NCBI GenBank assembly: GCA_965250205.1
Contig: CBDFNK010000023.1
Location: 496,001-560,000 of the forward strand
Direction of reading: 5' to 3'
DNA from: JAHZKN01 sp965250205
GTDB taxonomy: Bacteria; Pseudomonadota; Alphaproteobacteria; Rhizobiales; Hyphomicrobiaceae
Length of the DNA: 64,000 nucleotides
Below, piece by piece: positions 42,363 through 51,914 of this stretch (position 1 is the stretch's first letter; each line of letters begins with the position of its first letter). The position numbers were made by a program, and so were the translations under genes. The notes beneath the pieces are model-generated. The model had not been told where the DNA came from. It was given only the letters and a program-made list of their open reading frames with translations, and made no database searches.

Positions 42363-43549
42363 GCGGAATATACAAATTGATCAATGGGTATCAGACGAGT
42401 CAAGTTGTAACCGCCATCCAGGAGTGTGCGAGCATCACGCGATAGCGTCGCCGGATTGCACGCCACCATAACGATGGTTTTAACCGTAGACTTGGCCAGC
42501 CTCTCAGATTGCTCCGCTGCACCAGCTCTTGGTGGATTGATGACCGCTGCATCAAACACGCGCAATTCACGCACGGACAGAGGGTCTCGAAACAGATCGC
42601 GCTGATGCGCTGTGATAGGCTTGAACCCTTGATTGTTCTTTATGGCCTCTGATAAACACGCAATGGCATTGGTATCTCCATCATAGGCCGCCACTTGGGA
42701 ACGTTTGGCGAGTGGGAAGGTAAATGTCCCAACCCCACAGAATAAATCAACAGATTTTTTTGTGCGCTTTGTAACGTCCTTTACGATATCTGCAATCCAT
42801 TGTTCCGCTTCTGGCGCGGCTTGCAAAAACGCAGACGTCGGCGATGCAACGCGCACACCATTGATGGTCAAGACAGGTAGCTTTGCCTCGACAATCGGAT
42901 CACCATTCAGCGTCAGCAATACTGCGCCCATTGCTGTTGCCTGCCGCGACAACGCAAGACAGTTATTTTGCGATGGTTTTGCTCCCGGCGCGGTAACTGT
43001 AATATCAAGTCCTTGATCGAGAGCGGTGACAACCATGCGCCCTTCTTTTCCCTCGCACGCAACGAGGCCTGACATCGCGCGAAGTGCAGACAATTGCGAT
43101 GAGATCTCGTCTTGCAGCACTGGACACTCAGAAATCTCAACCAAGTCATGGCTGGCGTACCGATGATAACCAAAAGCAACCGATTTACCGGTGCGTTGGA
43201 AACTCAATGTCGTTCGTCGTCTGGCGCCCAGGCCAACGCTTCGCAATGGCTCAGATTGCACCTCAATCCCACGGTGGGCAAAAGCCGCTGTGAGTGCGTC
43301 GACCTTCCATTTGGCATAAAGTTCAGAGGCCATGTGTTGGGCAACACAACCTCCACAATCAGAGGAATGCGGACAGACAGGGGTTTGCCTATTGGGCGAA
43401 GTAGTCACCTGTTCATGATCACCATCGCTCACACGCCAGCGCTCACCAGGCAATGCGCCCGGCACGAAAACCTGTTGCCCATTGCGCAAAGCAACGCCAT
43501 CTCCTTGTGCGCCAAGATGGCAAATCTCAAGACCATCGTATTCACTCAT
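42302..43549 (-). CDS. rlmD: RlmD-family 23S rRNA (uracil-5-)-methyltransferase
   Basis: A 415-residue class I RNA methyltransferase. The Fe-S cysteines are in VCPHSSDCGGC near residue 70. The SAM motif DLFCGVGTFTFPLA is near residue 275. The later motifs VINPPRAGAAEQ and VMVACNPATLSRDA hold the catalytic cysteine. An N-terminal TRAM-like beta domain is present but short. I start at 43549 (MSEYDGLEI), which overlaps the tlyA stop by 8 nt. The exact uracil is not predictable; RlmD and RlmC are related. Confidence 0.88.
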   Translation of the reverse strand: MSEYDGLEICHLGAQGDGVALRNGQQVFVPGALPGERWRVSDGDHEQVTTSPNRQTPVCPHSSDCGGCVAQHMASELYAKWKVDALTAAFAHRGIEVQSEPLRSVGLGARRRTTLSFQRTGKSVAFGYHRYASHDLVEISECPVLQDEISSQLSALRAMSGLVACEGKEGRMVVTALDQGLDITVTAPGAKPSQNNCLALSRQATAMGAVLLTLNGDPIVEAKLPVLTINGVRVASPTSAFLQAAPEAEQWIADIVKDVTKRTKKSVDLFCGVGTFTFPLAKRSQVAAYDGDTNAIACLSEAIKNNQGFKPITAHQRDLFRDPLSVRELRVFDAAVINPPRAGAAEQSERLAKSTVKTIVMVACNPATLSRDARTLLDGGYNLTRLIPIDQFVYSAHLESVAVFERSASSKRRVT

Positions 43550-44282
43550 CGCGCACAGCCCCGACAAGTATTTCAATATTTCCAGATCCGCCAGCTATTG
43601 GTGATTGCGTTGTGCCAATCACCTGCCATCCAGGCCGGCCTGCGAGCCAATCACACACGTCCTTTTCTGCACGCTGTCTGAGCGCTGAATCACGAACCAC
43701 GCCGTCCTTGCCAACACCCGTTGGAGCAACCTCAAACTGGGGTTTGATCAGGCCCACCAACCATGCGCCGGGCTCTGTCAGTGCCAAAGCTGCGGGCAAT
43801 GCCTTAGTGAGCGAAATAAAACTGACATCTGCAACAATCACCGAAATGGGCGCAGAAATTATCTCTTGTGATAAGGTGCGCGCATCAAGGCCTTCCATCG
43901 CCACAACGCGCGCATCGTTGCCAATATTTGGGTACAATTGCCCGTGCCCAACATCAATACTGAACACTTTTTTTGCCCCTTGATTGATCAGCACCTCGGT
44001 GAAGCCACCTGTTGACGCTCCCATATCGAGCGCCACACGGTTTTTTGGATCCAGATTGAAGGCTTCAAGCGCGGCCTTCAACTTGAGGGCCCCACGCGAA
44101 ACATGTGCCAGTCCAGCGCCGTCACAAACTGTAATTTCAGCGGTTGGATCAACGAGATAGCCTGCTTTTTCAACTCTTCGCCCAGCCACCTGAACAAACC
44201 CACGCTGAATGGCATCCCGAGCCCTAGACCGTGAAGATGCCAATTGCTTTTCCGCCAATACCTGATCAAGACGCTTTCGCAT
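43542..44282 (-). CDS. tlyA: TlyA-family rRNA 2'-O-methyltransferase
   Basis: A 246-residue protein. An S4 domain at the N-terminus (MRKRLDQVLAEKQLASSRSR, then DAIQRGFVQVAGRRV) is followed by an FtsJ-like methyltransferase with MGASTGGFTEVLINQGA and SIDVGHGQL. TlyA methylates 16S and/or 23S rRNA; older records call it hemolysin A. The tlyA-rlmD pair downstream of dxs is standard in alphaproteobacteria. Here a lipoprotein gene and doxX separate tlyA from dxs. A start three codons earlier (44291) is also possible. Confidence 0.9.
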   Translation of the reverse strand: MRKRLDQVLAEKQLASSRSRARDAIQRGFVQVAGRRVEKAGYLVDPTAEITVCDGAGLAHVSRGALKLKAALEAFNLDPKNRVALDMGASTGGFTEVLINQGAKKVFSIDVGHGQLYPNIGNDARVVAMEGLDARTLSQEIISAPISVIVADVSFISLTKALPAALALTEPGAWLVGLIKPQFEVAPTGVGKDGVVRDSALRQRAEKDVCDWLAGRPGWQVIGTTQSPIAGGSGNIEILVGAVRDE

Positions 44283-44401
44283 AACCGTCAAGATACGCTA
44301 TCCTTTGTAATAACGACATGAGCCTAAGATCACTCCGCAGCACTTCGATAACAGATTTGGGCGGTATACTTGATCCAATTCAAGAAACTCAGGAGCGGGA
44401 C

Positions 44402-44818
44402 ATGAGAATTTTAATGATTGTGCTGGCAACCATTATTCTTGGTGGCTGTAGCGACAGTAGCGACAACTCGAAAGCCGGTGGCCCCCGCGTCTATTTTGTT
44501 GAGCCAAAAGACAGCACCACAGTTAAAAAGCCGGTCAAGGTGGTTTTTGGCATTGAAGGTATGGAAATCGCGCCCGCTGGAACAGATAAACCAAATAGCG
44601 GCCATCACCATCTGCTGATTGACGTCAGCCTAGAAGATTATGCCTCACCGATCCCGTCGGACGACAACCATATTCACTTTGGTAAAGGGCAGACTGAAAC
44701 GGAGATTGATCTGACACCTGGCAAACATACCTTGCAGTTGGTTCTTGGCGATATGAACCACATGCCGCACAAGCCAGCCGTGGAGAGCGATGTCATTACG
44801 ATCACGGTTGAGGAATAG
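44402..44818 (+). CDS. DUF4399 lipoprotein
   Basis: A 138-residue lipoprotein starting MRILMIVLATIILGGCSD, with lipobox L-G-G-C and AGGAG 7 nt upstream. The mature protein has the DUF4399 pattern: VYFVEPKDSTTVKKPVKVVF, GIEGMEIAPAG, then SGHHHLLID, NHIHFGKGQTE and HTLQLVLGDMNHMPH. The clustered histidines suggest metal binding, but no function is established. It lies head-to-tail into doxX (convergent, 26 bp). Confidence 0.88.
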   Translation: MRILMIVLATIILGGCSDSSDNSKAGGPRVYFVEPKDSTTVKKPVKVVFGIEGMEIAPAGTDKPNSGHHHLLIDVSLEDYASPIPSDDNHIHFGKGQTETEIDLTPGKHTLQLVLGDMNHMPHKPAVESDVITITVEE

Positions 44819-44844
44819 CTGCAACGCTGAAATCCAAAATGGAG

Positions 44845-45222
44845 CTAACGATCGAACAACGACAACCGTCCTGGTCCGTAACCGAACACCATGAGCAAGC
44901 CACCCGCGATGGCAATGTTCTTTAAAAACATTGTCATTTGAGTTTGATCAGCAAAGTTTGTGTGAAAGATCACAGCTGCCGCAATTGAAAATAATGCCAA
45001 CGCAAGCGCCGCCCAGCGCGCCAACACGCCTGCCAACAGAGCAAGGCCACCGCCAAGCTCAAGGACAATCACGAACGGAAGCAATAGAGCGGGCAGACCA
45101 TACGACTGCATGTAGGCCACAGTACCGTCATAGCCCGTTATCTTGTTCCAACCTGCCAAAATAAATATGACAGCAAGTAAGACGCGCCCAACTAAAGCCA
45201 CCCAATCCTGTTGAGAACTCAT
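44845..45222 (-). CDS. DoxX family membrane protein
   Basis: A 125-residue protein with four hydrophobic segments. LVGRVLLAVIFILAGWNKIT at the start is the DoxX signature, followed by a Gly-rich LELGGGLALLAGVLARWAAL. The ATG at 45222 (MSSQQDWVAL) has AGGAGTG upstream. DoxX proteins are linked to redox or membrane stress in several bacteria; no specific role follows here. It sits 54 nt downstream of dxs on the same strand. Confidence 0.88.
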   Translation of the reverse strand: MSSQQDWVALVGRVLLAVIFILAGWNKITGYDGTVAYMQSYGLPALLLPFVIVLELGGGLALLAGVLARWAALALALFSIAAAVIFHTNFADQTQMTMFLKNIAIAGGLLMVFGYGPGRLSLFDR

Positions 45223-45276
45223 GGCCACACTCCTCTCCATTTATGTCAGTCATGGAGCGCGTAAAATATGAACGCG

Positions 45277-47208
45277 CTAAGCCCTATTGGCTTCAGTGGA
45301 CAAATGTTCGCGGCCAAGTGCTGCCAAAACCGTTTCGACAATCCCCGCTGCTGAAAGTCCAGCCTTTTCATACATCAGCTTAGGTGCATCATGATCAATA
45401 AAGGTGTCAGGTAGCACCATCGTCCTGACCTTAAGCCCCTTGTCGAGGGCACCACTTTCCGCCATGTACTGAAGGACGTGACTACCAAAGCCACCGACTG
45501 AGCCTTCTTCAACGGTGACCAAGACCTCGTGGTTGGCGGCCAGTTCGTCAATGAGTTTTTTATCTAGTGGTTTTACAAAGCGGGCATCGGCCACCGTTGC
45601 CTGCAGACCAAGAGCGGCCAATTGATCGCTCGCTGCAAGAGCCTCACCGAGACGCGTGCCAAGCGATAGTATCGCCACAGCGCTGCCTTCTCGCACAATG
45701 CGGCCTTTGCCAATTTCAAGAATTTCACCCTGTTCTGGAAGCTCAATGCCGGTCGCTTCGCCGCGCGGATAGCGGAACGCCGACGGGCGGTCATCAATCG
45801 CCGCTGCGGTTGCCACCATGTGGCGTAGCTCAACTTCATCGGCAGCCGCCATAATCACAAAATTAGGCAGACAACCGAGGTAGGCGATGTCAAAGGACCC
45901 CGCGTGCGTTGGCCCATCCGCGCCGACAAGGCCAGCGCGATCAATCGCAAACCGAACCGGCAACTTCTGAATGGCCACATCGTGCACAACTTGATCGTAG
46001 GCGCGCTGCAAAAATGTCGAATAGATCGCCGCAAAGGGCTTCAGCCCTTCTGTTGCTAAACCTGCAGCAAACGTGACAGCATGCTGCTCAGCAATGCCAA
46101 CATCAAACGTGCGATCTGGAAACTCCTTGCCAAACAGATCAAGTCCCGTGCCATCCGGCATCGCAGCATTGATTGCAACAATTTTAGGATCACGACGCGC
46201 TTCACTGATCAAACTGTCTGCGAATATGCGCGTATAGCTTGGTGCATTGGCCTTGGGCTTCATTTGTGCGCCGGTAACGACATTAAACTTGGCAACACCG
46301 TGGTATTTATCTTTGGATTCTTCTGCTGGTGCGTAACCCTTGCCCTTTTTGGTCACCGCATGAACGATAATCGGGCCCTGCTGGGTGTCGCGAACATTTT
46401 TGAGTACCGGCAGCAGTTGGTTGAGGTCATGGCCATCAATCGGTCCAACATAATAGAACCCAAGCTCTTCAAACCACATGCCACCCTGCCAAAGATGGCG
46501 GGTGTATTCTTCCATGCGCGCCGCCCGACGCTCCCAGCTTTTCGGCAACCGTTTTGCAAGCTGCTTAGCCGCATCACGCATATAAAGATACGTGCCACTG
46601 GATGTGCTGCGCGCCAGGTATGACGAAAAAGCACCCGTAGGTGGCGCGATGGACATGTCGTTGTCGTTGAGAATAACGATCAAACGTTCATCCCGCGCGC
46701 CTGCATTGTTCATCGCTTCATAGGCCATGCCTGCGCTCATCGCACCATCGCCGATGACACACACAACGTTGCGATCTTCTTTTTTTAAATCGCGTGCAAC
46801 GGCCATGCCGAGGCCAGCGGATATGGAGGTCGACGAGTGTCCAGCACCAAAGGGATCAGATTCACTTTCAGCCCGTTTGGTAAAACCTGAAAGCCCACCA
46901 CCCTGACGCAACGTGCGCACTTTATCGCGGCGACCTGTTAAAATTTTGTGTGGATAGGTCTGGTGGCCCACGTCCCAGATAAGCCGATCATCTGGTGTAT
47001 TAAAAACCCAGTGGAGAGCAACGGTCAACTCGACGACACCGAGGCCCGCGCCAAGATGGCCGCCGGTCACCGAAACGGCATCAATGGTTTCAATGCGCAA
47101 TTCATCGGCGAGCTGGGTCAACTGCGATTCTTCCAGTTGGCGCAAATCAGTGGCGGTCTTAATGGTGTCGAGAAGCGGTGTTTTGCTCACGATCTCAGTC
47201 TCACTCAA
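45277..47208 (-). CDS. dxs: 1-deoxy-D-xylulose-5-phosphate synthase
   Basis: A thiamine-diphosphate enzyme making the first intermediate of the MEP isoprenoid pathway. It has 643 residues. GHQTYPHKILTGRRD is near residue 80, the ThDP/Mg motif GDGAMSAGMAYEAMNNAG near 150, and GIAEQHAVTFAAGLA near 370. FAIDRAGLVGADGPTH precedes the C-terminal transketolase domain. It is downstream of xseB, and supplies precursors for ubiquinone (ubiE, ubiB). Confidence 0.96.
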   Translation of the reverse strand: MSETEIVSKTPLLDTIKTATDLRQLEESQLTQLADELRIETIDAVSVTGGHLGAGLGVVELTVALHWVFNTPDDRLIWDVGHQTYPHKILTGRRDKVRTLRQGGGLSGFTKRAESESDPFGAGHSSTSISAGLGMAVARDLKKEDRNVVCVIGDGAMSAGMAYEAMNNAGARDERLIVILNDNDMSIAPPTGAFSSYLARSTSSGTYLYMRDAAKQLAKRLPKSWERRAARMEEYTRHLWQGGMWFEELGFYYVGPIDGHDLNQLLPVLKNVRDTQQGPIIVHAVTKKGKGYAPAEESKDKYHGVAKFNVVTGAQMKPKANAPSYTRIFADSLISEARRDPKIVAINAAMPDGTGLDLFGKEFPDRTFDVGIAEQHAVTFAAGLATEGLKPFAAIYSTFLQRAYDQVVHDVAIQKLPVRFAIDRAGLVGADGPTHAGSFDIAYLGCLPNFVIMAAADEVELRHMVATAAAIDDRPSAFRYPRGEATGIELPEQGEILEIGKGRIVREGSAVAILSLGTRLGEALAASDQLAALGLQATVADARFVKPLDKKLIDELAANHEVLVTVEEGSVGGFGSHVLQYMAESGALDKGLKVRTMVLPDTFIDHDAPKLMYEKAGLSAAGIVETVLAALGREHLSTEANRA

Positions 47209-47256
47209 TACGTCGTATTCACTCTTAGGGTCACCCGTTCGGGGCCCATTTTCAGG

Positions 47257-47514
47257 TTAGCCGTTCTTGTCAAGCGGCTCGGTGCCCTTTGGGCTGCCGT
47301 CTCCATTAAATGTCAATTTTTCAACCTTAGCCTCTGCACGTTTGAGAAGTTGATCGCAATGCGCTTTCAGCACTTCGCCACGCTCATAGATTGAAATGCT
47401 CTCTTCCAACTCAACATCGCCACGTTCAAGACGAGAAACAATTGCCTCAAGCTCCTTTAGCGCACGCTCAAAGGGCATCTCTTTTACGTCCGCGTGTCCT
47501 GCTGCCTTCGCCAT
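47257..47514 (-). CDS. xseB: Exodeoxyribonuclease VII small subunit
   Basis: An 85-residue helical protein: MPFERALKELEAIVSRLERG, VELEESISIYERG and LKAHCDQLLKRAEAKVEKL match XseB. It binds XseA, encoded elsewhere. I use the Met at 47514 (MAKAAGHAD). The HDAC-xseB-dxs order is standard in Hyphomicrobiales. 69 nt to the HDAC gene, 48 nt to dxs. Confidence 0.92.
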   Translation of the reverse strand: MAKAAGHADVKEMPFERALKELEAIVSRLERGDVELEESISIYERGEVLKAHCDQLLKRAEAKVEKLTFNGDGSPKGTEPLDKNG

Positions 47515-47583
47515 CGCGCAATCCAATATCTCGTTCTATTCTTCACGCCGCCGGGCGGATCCTGTATCTCTTAGGCCGACCTC

Positions 47584-48531
47584 TTAGCTGGCTGCATCCA
47601 TTAAGGTGCGCACATGGACACCAACCGACTTCGCTAGTGCTTCCAGATTGTAGCCCCCTTCGAGCATTGAGACGATGCGACCATTGGCAGTTTTGGCAGC
47701 AATCTCAACCAGCTTGGTGGTTGCCCACATAAAATCAGCTTCTACCAGGCGTAATCCCCCCAGTGGATCATGCTTATGGGCATCAAAGCCGGCAGAAATA
47801 ATGACCAAATCTGGTGCAAAATTTCTGAGTGGGTCCAATATCCGCTCGGTGTAAGCCCTACGGAACACCGCACCATCATCACCCTCTTTCAGCGGAGCAT
47901 TCCAAATATTGCCAATGCCGGTCTCGGACAAGGCACCGGTACCTGGAAACAGAGGCATTTCATGGGTTGAGCCGTAGAACATATCCTTGTCGGCCCAGAA
48001 CACATCCTGCGTGCCGTTGCCATGGTGGACGTCAAAGTCAATGACAGCCAGCCGCTCTGCACCGTATTTAGCGCGCGCATAATATGCTGCAATGGCAGCA
48101 TTGGAAAAAAAGCAAAAACCCATTGCCCGTTCTTTTTCAGCGTGATGACCAGGCGGGCGCACTTGACAAAACGCATTATCAGCCTTGCTCGCCATGACAG
48201 CGTCAACGGCGTCGAGGCCGGCGCCTACAGAGCGCACGGCTGCCTCCCAGGTGCCTTTGGACATGACGGTATCACCGTCAATGTGGGTGTAGTCATTGGT
48301 TGTGAACGATTGGCTGGCGGCACGAATGCTTTCCAAATGGCTTTTGGGGTGCACCAACAGAATTTGATCTTCAACGTCATCTCTGAGCGGGGCTTGATGT
48401 CGCTTGAGTGGGTTGAACAATTCGTGACTGAGAACCCGATCTACCGCGCGCATGCGATCTGGGCGCTCAGGATGGCCAAAGCCGGTATCATGATCGACAA
48501 AGCATGGATGTGTAATTAACAACGTACTCAT
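47584..48531 (-). CDS. Histone deacetylase family (acetoin-utilisation type) protein
   Basis: A 315-residue zinc deacetylase of the class II HDAC/AcuC/HdaH type. GHPERPDRMRAV is near residue 20, QVRPPGHHAEKERAMGFCFF near 130, and the metal site is VIDFDVHHGNGTQDVFW with SAGFDAHKHDPLGG later. These enzymes remove acetyl from polyamines or other amides. It is the first gene of the minus-strand group that runs through xseB and dxs. Confidence 0.9.
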   Translation of the reverse strand: MSTLLITHPCFVDHDTGFGHPERPDRMRAVDRVLSHELFNPLKRHQAPLRDDVEDQILLVHPKSHLESIRAASQSFTTNDYTHIDGDTVMSKGTWEAAVRSVGAGLDAVDAVMASKADNAFCQVRPPGHHAEKERAMGFCFFSNAAIAAYYARAKYGAERLAVIDFDVHHGNGTQDVFWADKDMFYGSTHEMPLFPGTGALSETGIGNIWNAPLKEGDDGAVFRRAYTERILDPLRNFAPDLVIISAGFDAHKHDPLGGLRLVEADFMWATTKLVEIAAKTANGRIVSMLEGGYNLEALAKSVGVHVRTLMDAAS

Positions 48532-48639
48532 CGGATGAGCGACAGTCCTCGTGCGAGCAACGGTAGAAAAGGGCCTCTATTCGCTATTCATGTCAGCATG
48601 AACCAGCTCTTCGTGCAAAAGAAAATCGCTCCCGAGGGA

Positions 48640-49521
48640 CTAACGCATGAACTTCATGTGAACGACCTTAACACCCTGAGGTGGTTTGCTAGTCTCTGGA
48701 ACAAAATAATCGGCTATCAATGGTTGTGATGGGTCAACCCTGTAGCACTCGAAATCGGTCACGCCGCCAAGCTCTGAAAGCAAAGAGTCGTCGATAACAA
48801 ATTGTCCTGTAAATTGCCGAGACGGCTGGCTCAAAATCAGGTGGGCCGCATCAGCAATAATTTCAGGCGTCCGGCTCTTGGCCATCAAGTCATCACCGCC
48901 CAGCATGTTCTTCACTGCCGCGGTGGCAATCGCCGTGCGTGGCCACAAGGCATTTACAGCAATTCCATCCGGCTCGAATTCTTTGGCCATGCCGAGCACG
49001 CATAAACTCATGCCATATTTGGCAATCGAATAGGCGACATGCGGTGCGAACCATTTGACTTGAAGATCAAGCGGCGGCGACATCATCAAAACATGTGGGT
49101 TTTCTGATTGTTTCAGGTGCGGGAGACAGGTCTTTGTGACCAGAAACGTGCCGCGCGTATTGATCTGATGCATCAGATCAAAGCGTGCCATCTCTGTTTC
49201 ATCGGTTGGTGTCAATGAAATGGCGCTGGCATTGTTGATCACCACATCAATGCCCCCAAACGTTTTGACCGTTTGGGCAACAGCGGACGCCACCTGTTGC
49301 TCATCGCGAATATCGCAGACAATGGGCAACGCTTTGCCACCCGCGGCTTCAATTTCTTTAGCCGCAGTAAAAATTGTGCCTTCAAGTTTGGGATGCGGCA
49401 CCGCTGTCTTTGCAATTACGGCAACATTGGCACCATCACTTGCCGCTCTTTTTGCAACAGCAAGGCCTATGCCGCGACTTGCCCCGGTTATGAAAAGCGT
49501 TTTGCCCTCTAGTGCTGTCAT
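48640..49521 (-). CDS. Short-chain dehydrogenase, HSDL2-like
   Basis: A 293-residue SDR. The NAD(P) loop is ITGASRGIGLAVAK at residues 11-24, with NNASAI near 93 and the catalytic YSIAKYG near 165. The serine usually before it is in MMSPPLDL. The pattern EGTIFTAAKEIEAAGG and the C-terminal part with DFECYRVDP are typical of the HSDL2-like subgroup, often linked to lipid metabolism in alphaproteobacteria. The substrate is unknown. It is 42 nt downstream of the 518-residue hypothetical gene. Confidence 0.85.
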   Translation of the reverse strand: MTALEGKTLFITGASRGIGLAVAKRAASDGANVAVIAKTAVPHPKLEGTIFTAAKEIEAAGGKALPIVCDIRDEQQVASAVAQTVKTFGGIDVVINNASAISLTPTDETEMARFDLMHQINTRGTFLVTKTCLPHLKQSENPHVLMMSPPLDLQVKWFAPHVAYSIAKYGMSLCVLGMAKEFEPDGIAVNALWPRTAIATAAVKNMLGGDDLMAKSRTPEIIADAAHLILSQPSRQFTGQFVIDDSLLSELGGVTDFECYRVDPSQPLIADYFVPETSKPPQGVKVVHMKFMR

Positions 49522-49563
49522 CCTCTTTTGTGACCTTTCACATTGATACCCACTTATGCGCCT

Positions 49564-51120
49564 CTAAGTGCGCGTGAAACCCAGCAACCTGCCGACAAAA
49601 CGAAATGGTGCCGTGATGATTTTGATCAACGGTCTGAGATACGACCAAATCACCGCTGGAATACCAACAAGCGGAAGAAACGCCAGCACAAACGCCAGCC
49701 CACGTGCGATGCGTGCAGCTTGAAACCCGAATTTTCCAGAATACTCTCCGCGCTTTTCTTGCGGCCAGAGTTTTCGCCACCATTCCCGGGCAACCCCCAA
49801 CCCCATAAGCCCGGCAAAAATTGAAAAAGCGTACAAAATTTGCGCGCTGGACGGGATCCCCGGCACAAGCCGAAGCGCATGTTCAAGCTCTTGATCCCGA
49901 TCTCGTGTGAAGGCCGTGATACCCTGCGTAGCAATCGTCCCCGTCACCTGCTCGGATACAATATCTATCCAACTGCCAATCTGACCGGTCACATCGCCCG
50001 CTGTTGTGCCAGTCGGCTTGGCTGTAAATACCAGACGACCGTGTGCTCCACGATTGGTTTTGATCAACAAGTCCCCTGAATTTGCCGTCACGCTTTGCAA
50101 AAAATCAGCAAACGTCGGTCGTTTCAGCGCCGTCTCCAGACCATCAACCTCAACAGTTTGCCACAGCCACGTCTTTGCACCCGGTTGCGTTGGTGAGGTT
50201 GACCGCAGCACAACCAAATTAACGTCAGCGCCACGTGCCGCTTCGGCAAGGTCTTTCAAGTCAATTTGGCCTGCCGGTGTAGACGCGGGTTCAAAGTACA
50301 AACGGCTGCCTTTGACTTCACCGGTGACAACAACAGTTTGGCCCTTTAATTTTCCAAGTGCGGATTTGAGATTTTCAGGCTCAACAGACTCGATAAGGCG
50401 ACGCTTTGTTTTCGGATCATATCCTGGCACGGACGACAATCGTTTCGGACCACCAGGCTGCAAAGCCAAAACACGTATATTCGCGCTATTAAGTGGTCGT
50501 TGCAGGCGATAAAGTGCTTCATGCAACAACGCTTTTTTAGAAAGCGCAACGTTGAGGTTGGGGCGAACCTGAACTGCAAAACCAGTGGGCTGGTCCAACG
50601 CCGGCGCCAGGCGATATGCTTTTTTCCCCGCAACGACATTCAACTTAGCGTTCGAGGGAAGGTCTTTTAGCCGCCCGACTTGCTCAAAAACCGTATCCTC
50701 AGTCAGATAAAGTGCCAGTGGCTTGCCATCTCCCACCATACCAAGAAGTGTCTTGGGCGCACGCGATAACTCATCTGGTGTGCCGGCAGTGAATTGATCA
50801 CCCTTCTTGTTGACGAGGACCCAATGACCTTCAGGCGTTGCATGAACAGCCAACGCCGTCGCTGCGTCACCATCAGGCAACTTGCGTAACGCACTCGCCG
50901 CATTGTCAAGTGATCCAATACCATGTTTGCCTACTTTGCCGCCTGCCTCTCCAGCTTCCCGCAACAGTTTTGATAAAATTCCAGCGGCACTGGGTGTTGT
51001 CGGCAGACTAAGGCATATAATGGCGACCAATAGGCCGAGCGTACAAACGCCGATAAAATTGGTTTTGCACCTGCCATGCCGGTGTTTGCACCTTCGAAAC
51101 CACTGACAACGAGACAGCAC
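49564..51120 (-). CDS. Hypothetical protein with N-terminal export signal and C-terminal membrane segments
   Basis: I place the start at a GTG (51120) because AAGGAG lies 5 nt upstream; a TTG at 51150 is the other option. The first 45 residues contain a hydrophobic segment (VCTLGLLVAIICLSLPTT) ending in AAG. A soluble part of about 340 residues has repeated alpha/beta motifs and many Lys/Gly turns (TAKPTGTTAG, RLVFTAKP). Two hydrophobic segments near residues 425-440 and 470-490 follow. I recognise no family. It starts about 30 nt after the enoyl-CoA hydratase gene and could be in the same operon. Confidence 0.6.
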   Translation of the reverse strand: MLSRCQWFRRCKHRHGRCKTNFIGVCTLGLLVAIICLSLPTTPSAAGILSKLLREAGEAGGKVGKHGIGSLDNAASALRKLPDGDAATALAVHATPEGHWVLVNKKGDQFTAGTPDELSRAPKTLLGMVGDGKPLALYLTEDTVFEQVGRLKDLPSNAKLNVVAGKKAYRLAPALDQPTGFAVQVRPNLNVALSKKALLHEALYRLQRPLNSANIRVLALQPGGPKRLSSVPGYDPKTKRRLIESVEPENLKSALGKLKGQTVVVTGEVKGSRLYFEPASTPAGQIDLKDLAEAARGADVNLVVLRSTSPTQPGAKTWLWQTVEVDGLETALKRPTFADFLQSVTANSGDLLIKTNRGAHGRLVFTAKPTGTTAGDVTGQIGSWIDIVSEQVTGTIATQGITAFTRDRDQELEHALRLVPGIPSSAQILYAFSIFAGLMGLGVAREWWRKLWPQEKRGEYSGKFGFQAARIARGLAFVLAFLPLVGIPAVIWSYLRPLIKIITAPFRFVGRLLGFTRT

Positions 51121-51152
51121 GACCGCTCCTTTTAACACCTGGCTATTCAAGG

Positions 51153-51914
51153 CTAACCAGAAGATTTACTGAGAAAATCCTGAAACGCAGTACGCGCTTC
51201 TTTGGACAACAAGCGCTTTGCGAAGATCACCGCCTCTTCATCAATACGCGCATTAAGATCGGTCAAATCTCCGCGCATTAAACGCCGCGAAATTTGCAAT
51301 GCCTCGGGCGGCTTTTTGGCCAGTCTTTGTGCTGCCGTTGCAACGGTGTTGTTAAGATCTTCTGGCGCAACAATGGCATTGAGAAGACCTACCGCCTTCA
51401 TTTGTTCTGCTGTGTAAGTTTCGCCCATCACCAACATCTCAAAAGCGCGGGCATAGCCCATGCGCTGAGGCATCAATAGTGATGACCCGGCTTCCGGCAC
51501 CAATCCTAAATCCATAAACGCCGTTGCAAAGACAGATCGAGCGGTCGCAAACACCATATCGCAGTGAAACAACAGTGTCGTACCAATGCCAATGGCCGCT
51601 CCATCGACACCCGCCAGGATCGGCTTTTTTACATTGGGCAGCAGTTTGATGAAGCGCATAACTTCTTTAAGGCCTGAGGCATCGTTTGCCCCTGTCGCAT
51701 GGTTCAGGAAATCAGCGATGTCATTGCCGGCTGTAAACACACCGTCAGCACCAAGGAGAACATGCACGGCAATGCTATCATCTCTTTCGCCTTGCTCAAG
51801 GGCATCGGACATCGTCTGATACATCACCTGCGTCAGTGCATTTTTCTTTTCAGGCCGGGCAAGCTTAAGCGTTTGCACGCCATTTTCTATGGTGTGCATC
51901 ACATCACTGGTCAT
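51153..51914 (-). CDS. Enoyl-CoA hydratase/isomerase family protein
   Basis: A 253-residue crotonase. The oxyanion-hole segments are GVFTAGNDIADF near residue 60 and AGVDGAAIGIGTTLLFHCD near 100. The later LGLVPEAGSSLLMPQRMG is the usual active-site region with the catalytic-type Glu in PEAGSS. The ATG overlaps the stop of the acyl-CoA dehydrogenase gene as ATGA. The pair suggests consecutive steps of beta-oxidation of one acyl-CoA. A role like DmdD (methylthioacryloyl-CoA hydratase) is possible but cannot be shown from sequence. Confidence 0.88.
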   Translation of the reverse strand: MTSDVMHTIENGVQTLKLARPEKKNALTQVMYQTMSDALEQGERDDSIAVHVLLGADGVFTAGNDIADFLNHATGANDASGLKEVMRFIKLLPNVKKPILAGVDGAAIGIGTTLLFHCDMVFATARSVFATAFMDLGLVPEAGSSLLMPQRMGYARAFEMLVMGETYTAEQMKAVGLLNAIVAPEDLNNTVATAAQRLAKKPPEALQISRRLMRGDLTDLNARIDEEAVIFAKRLLSKEARTAFQDFLSKSSG

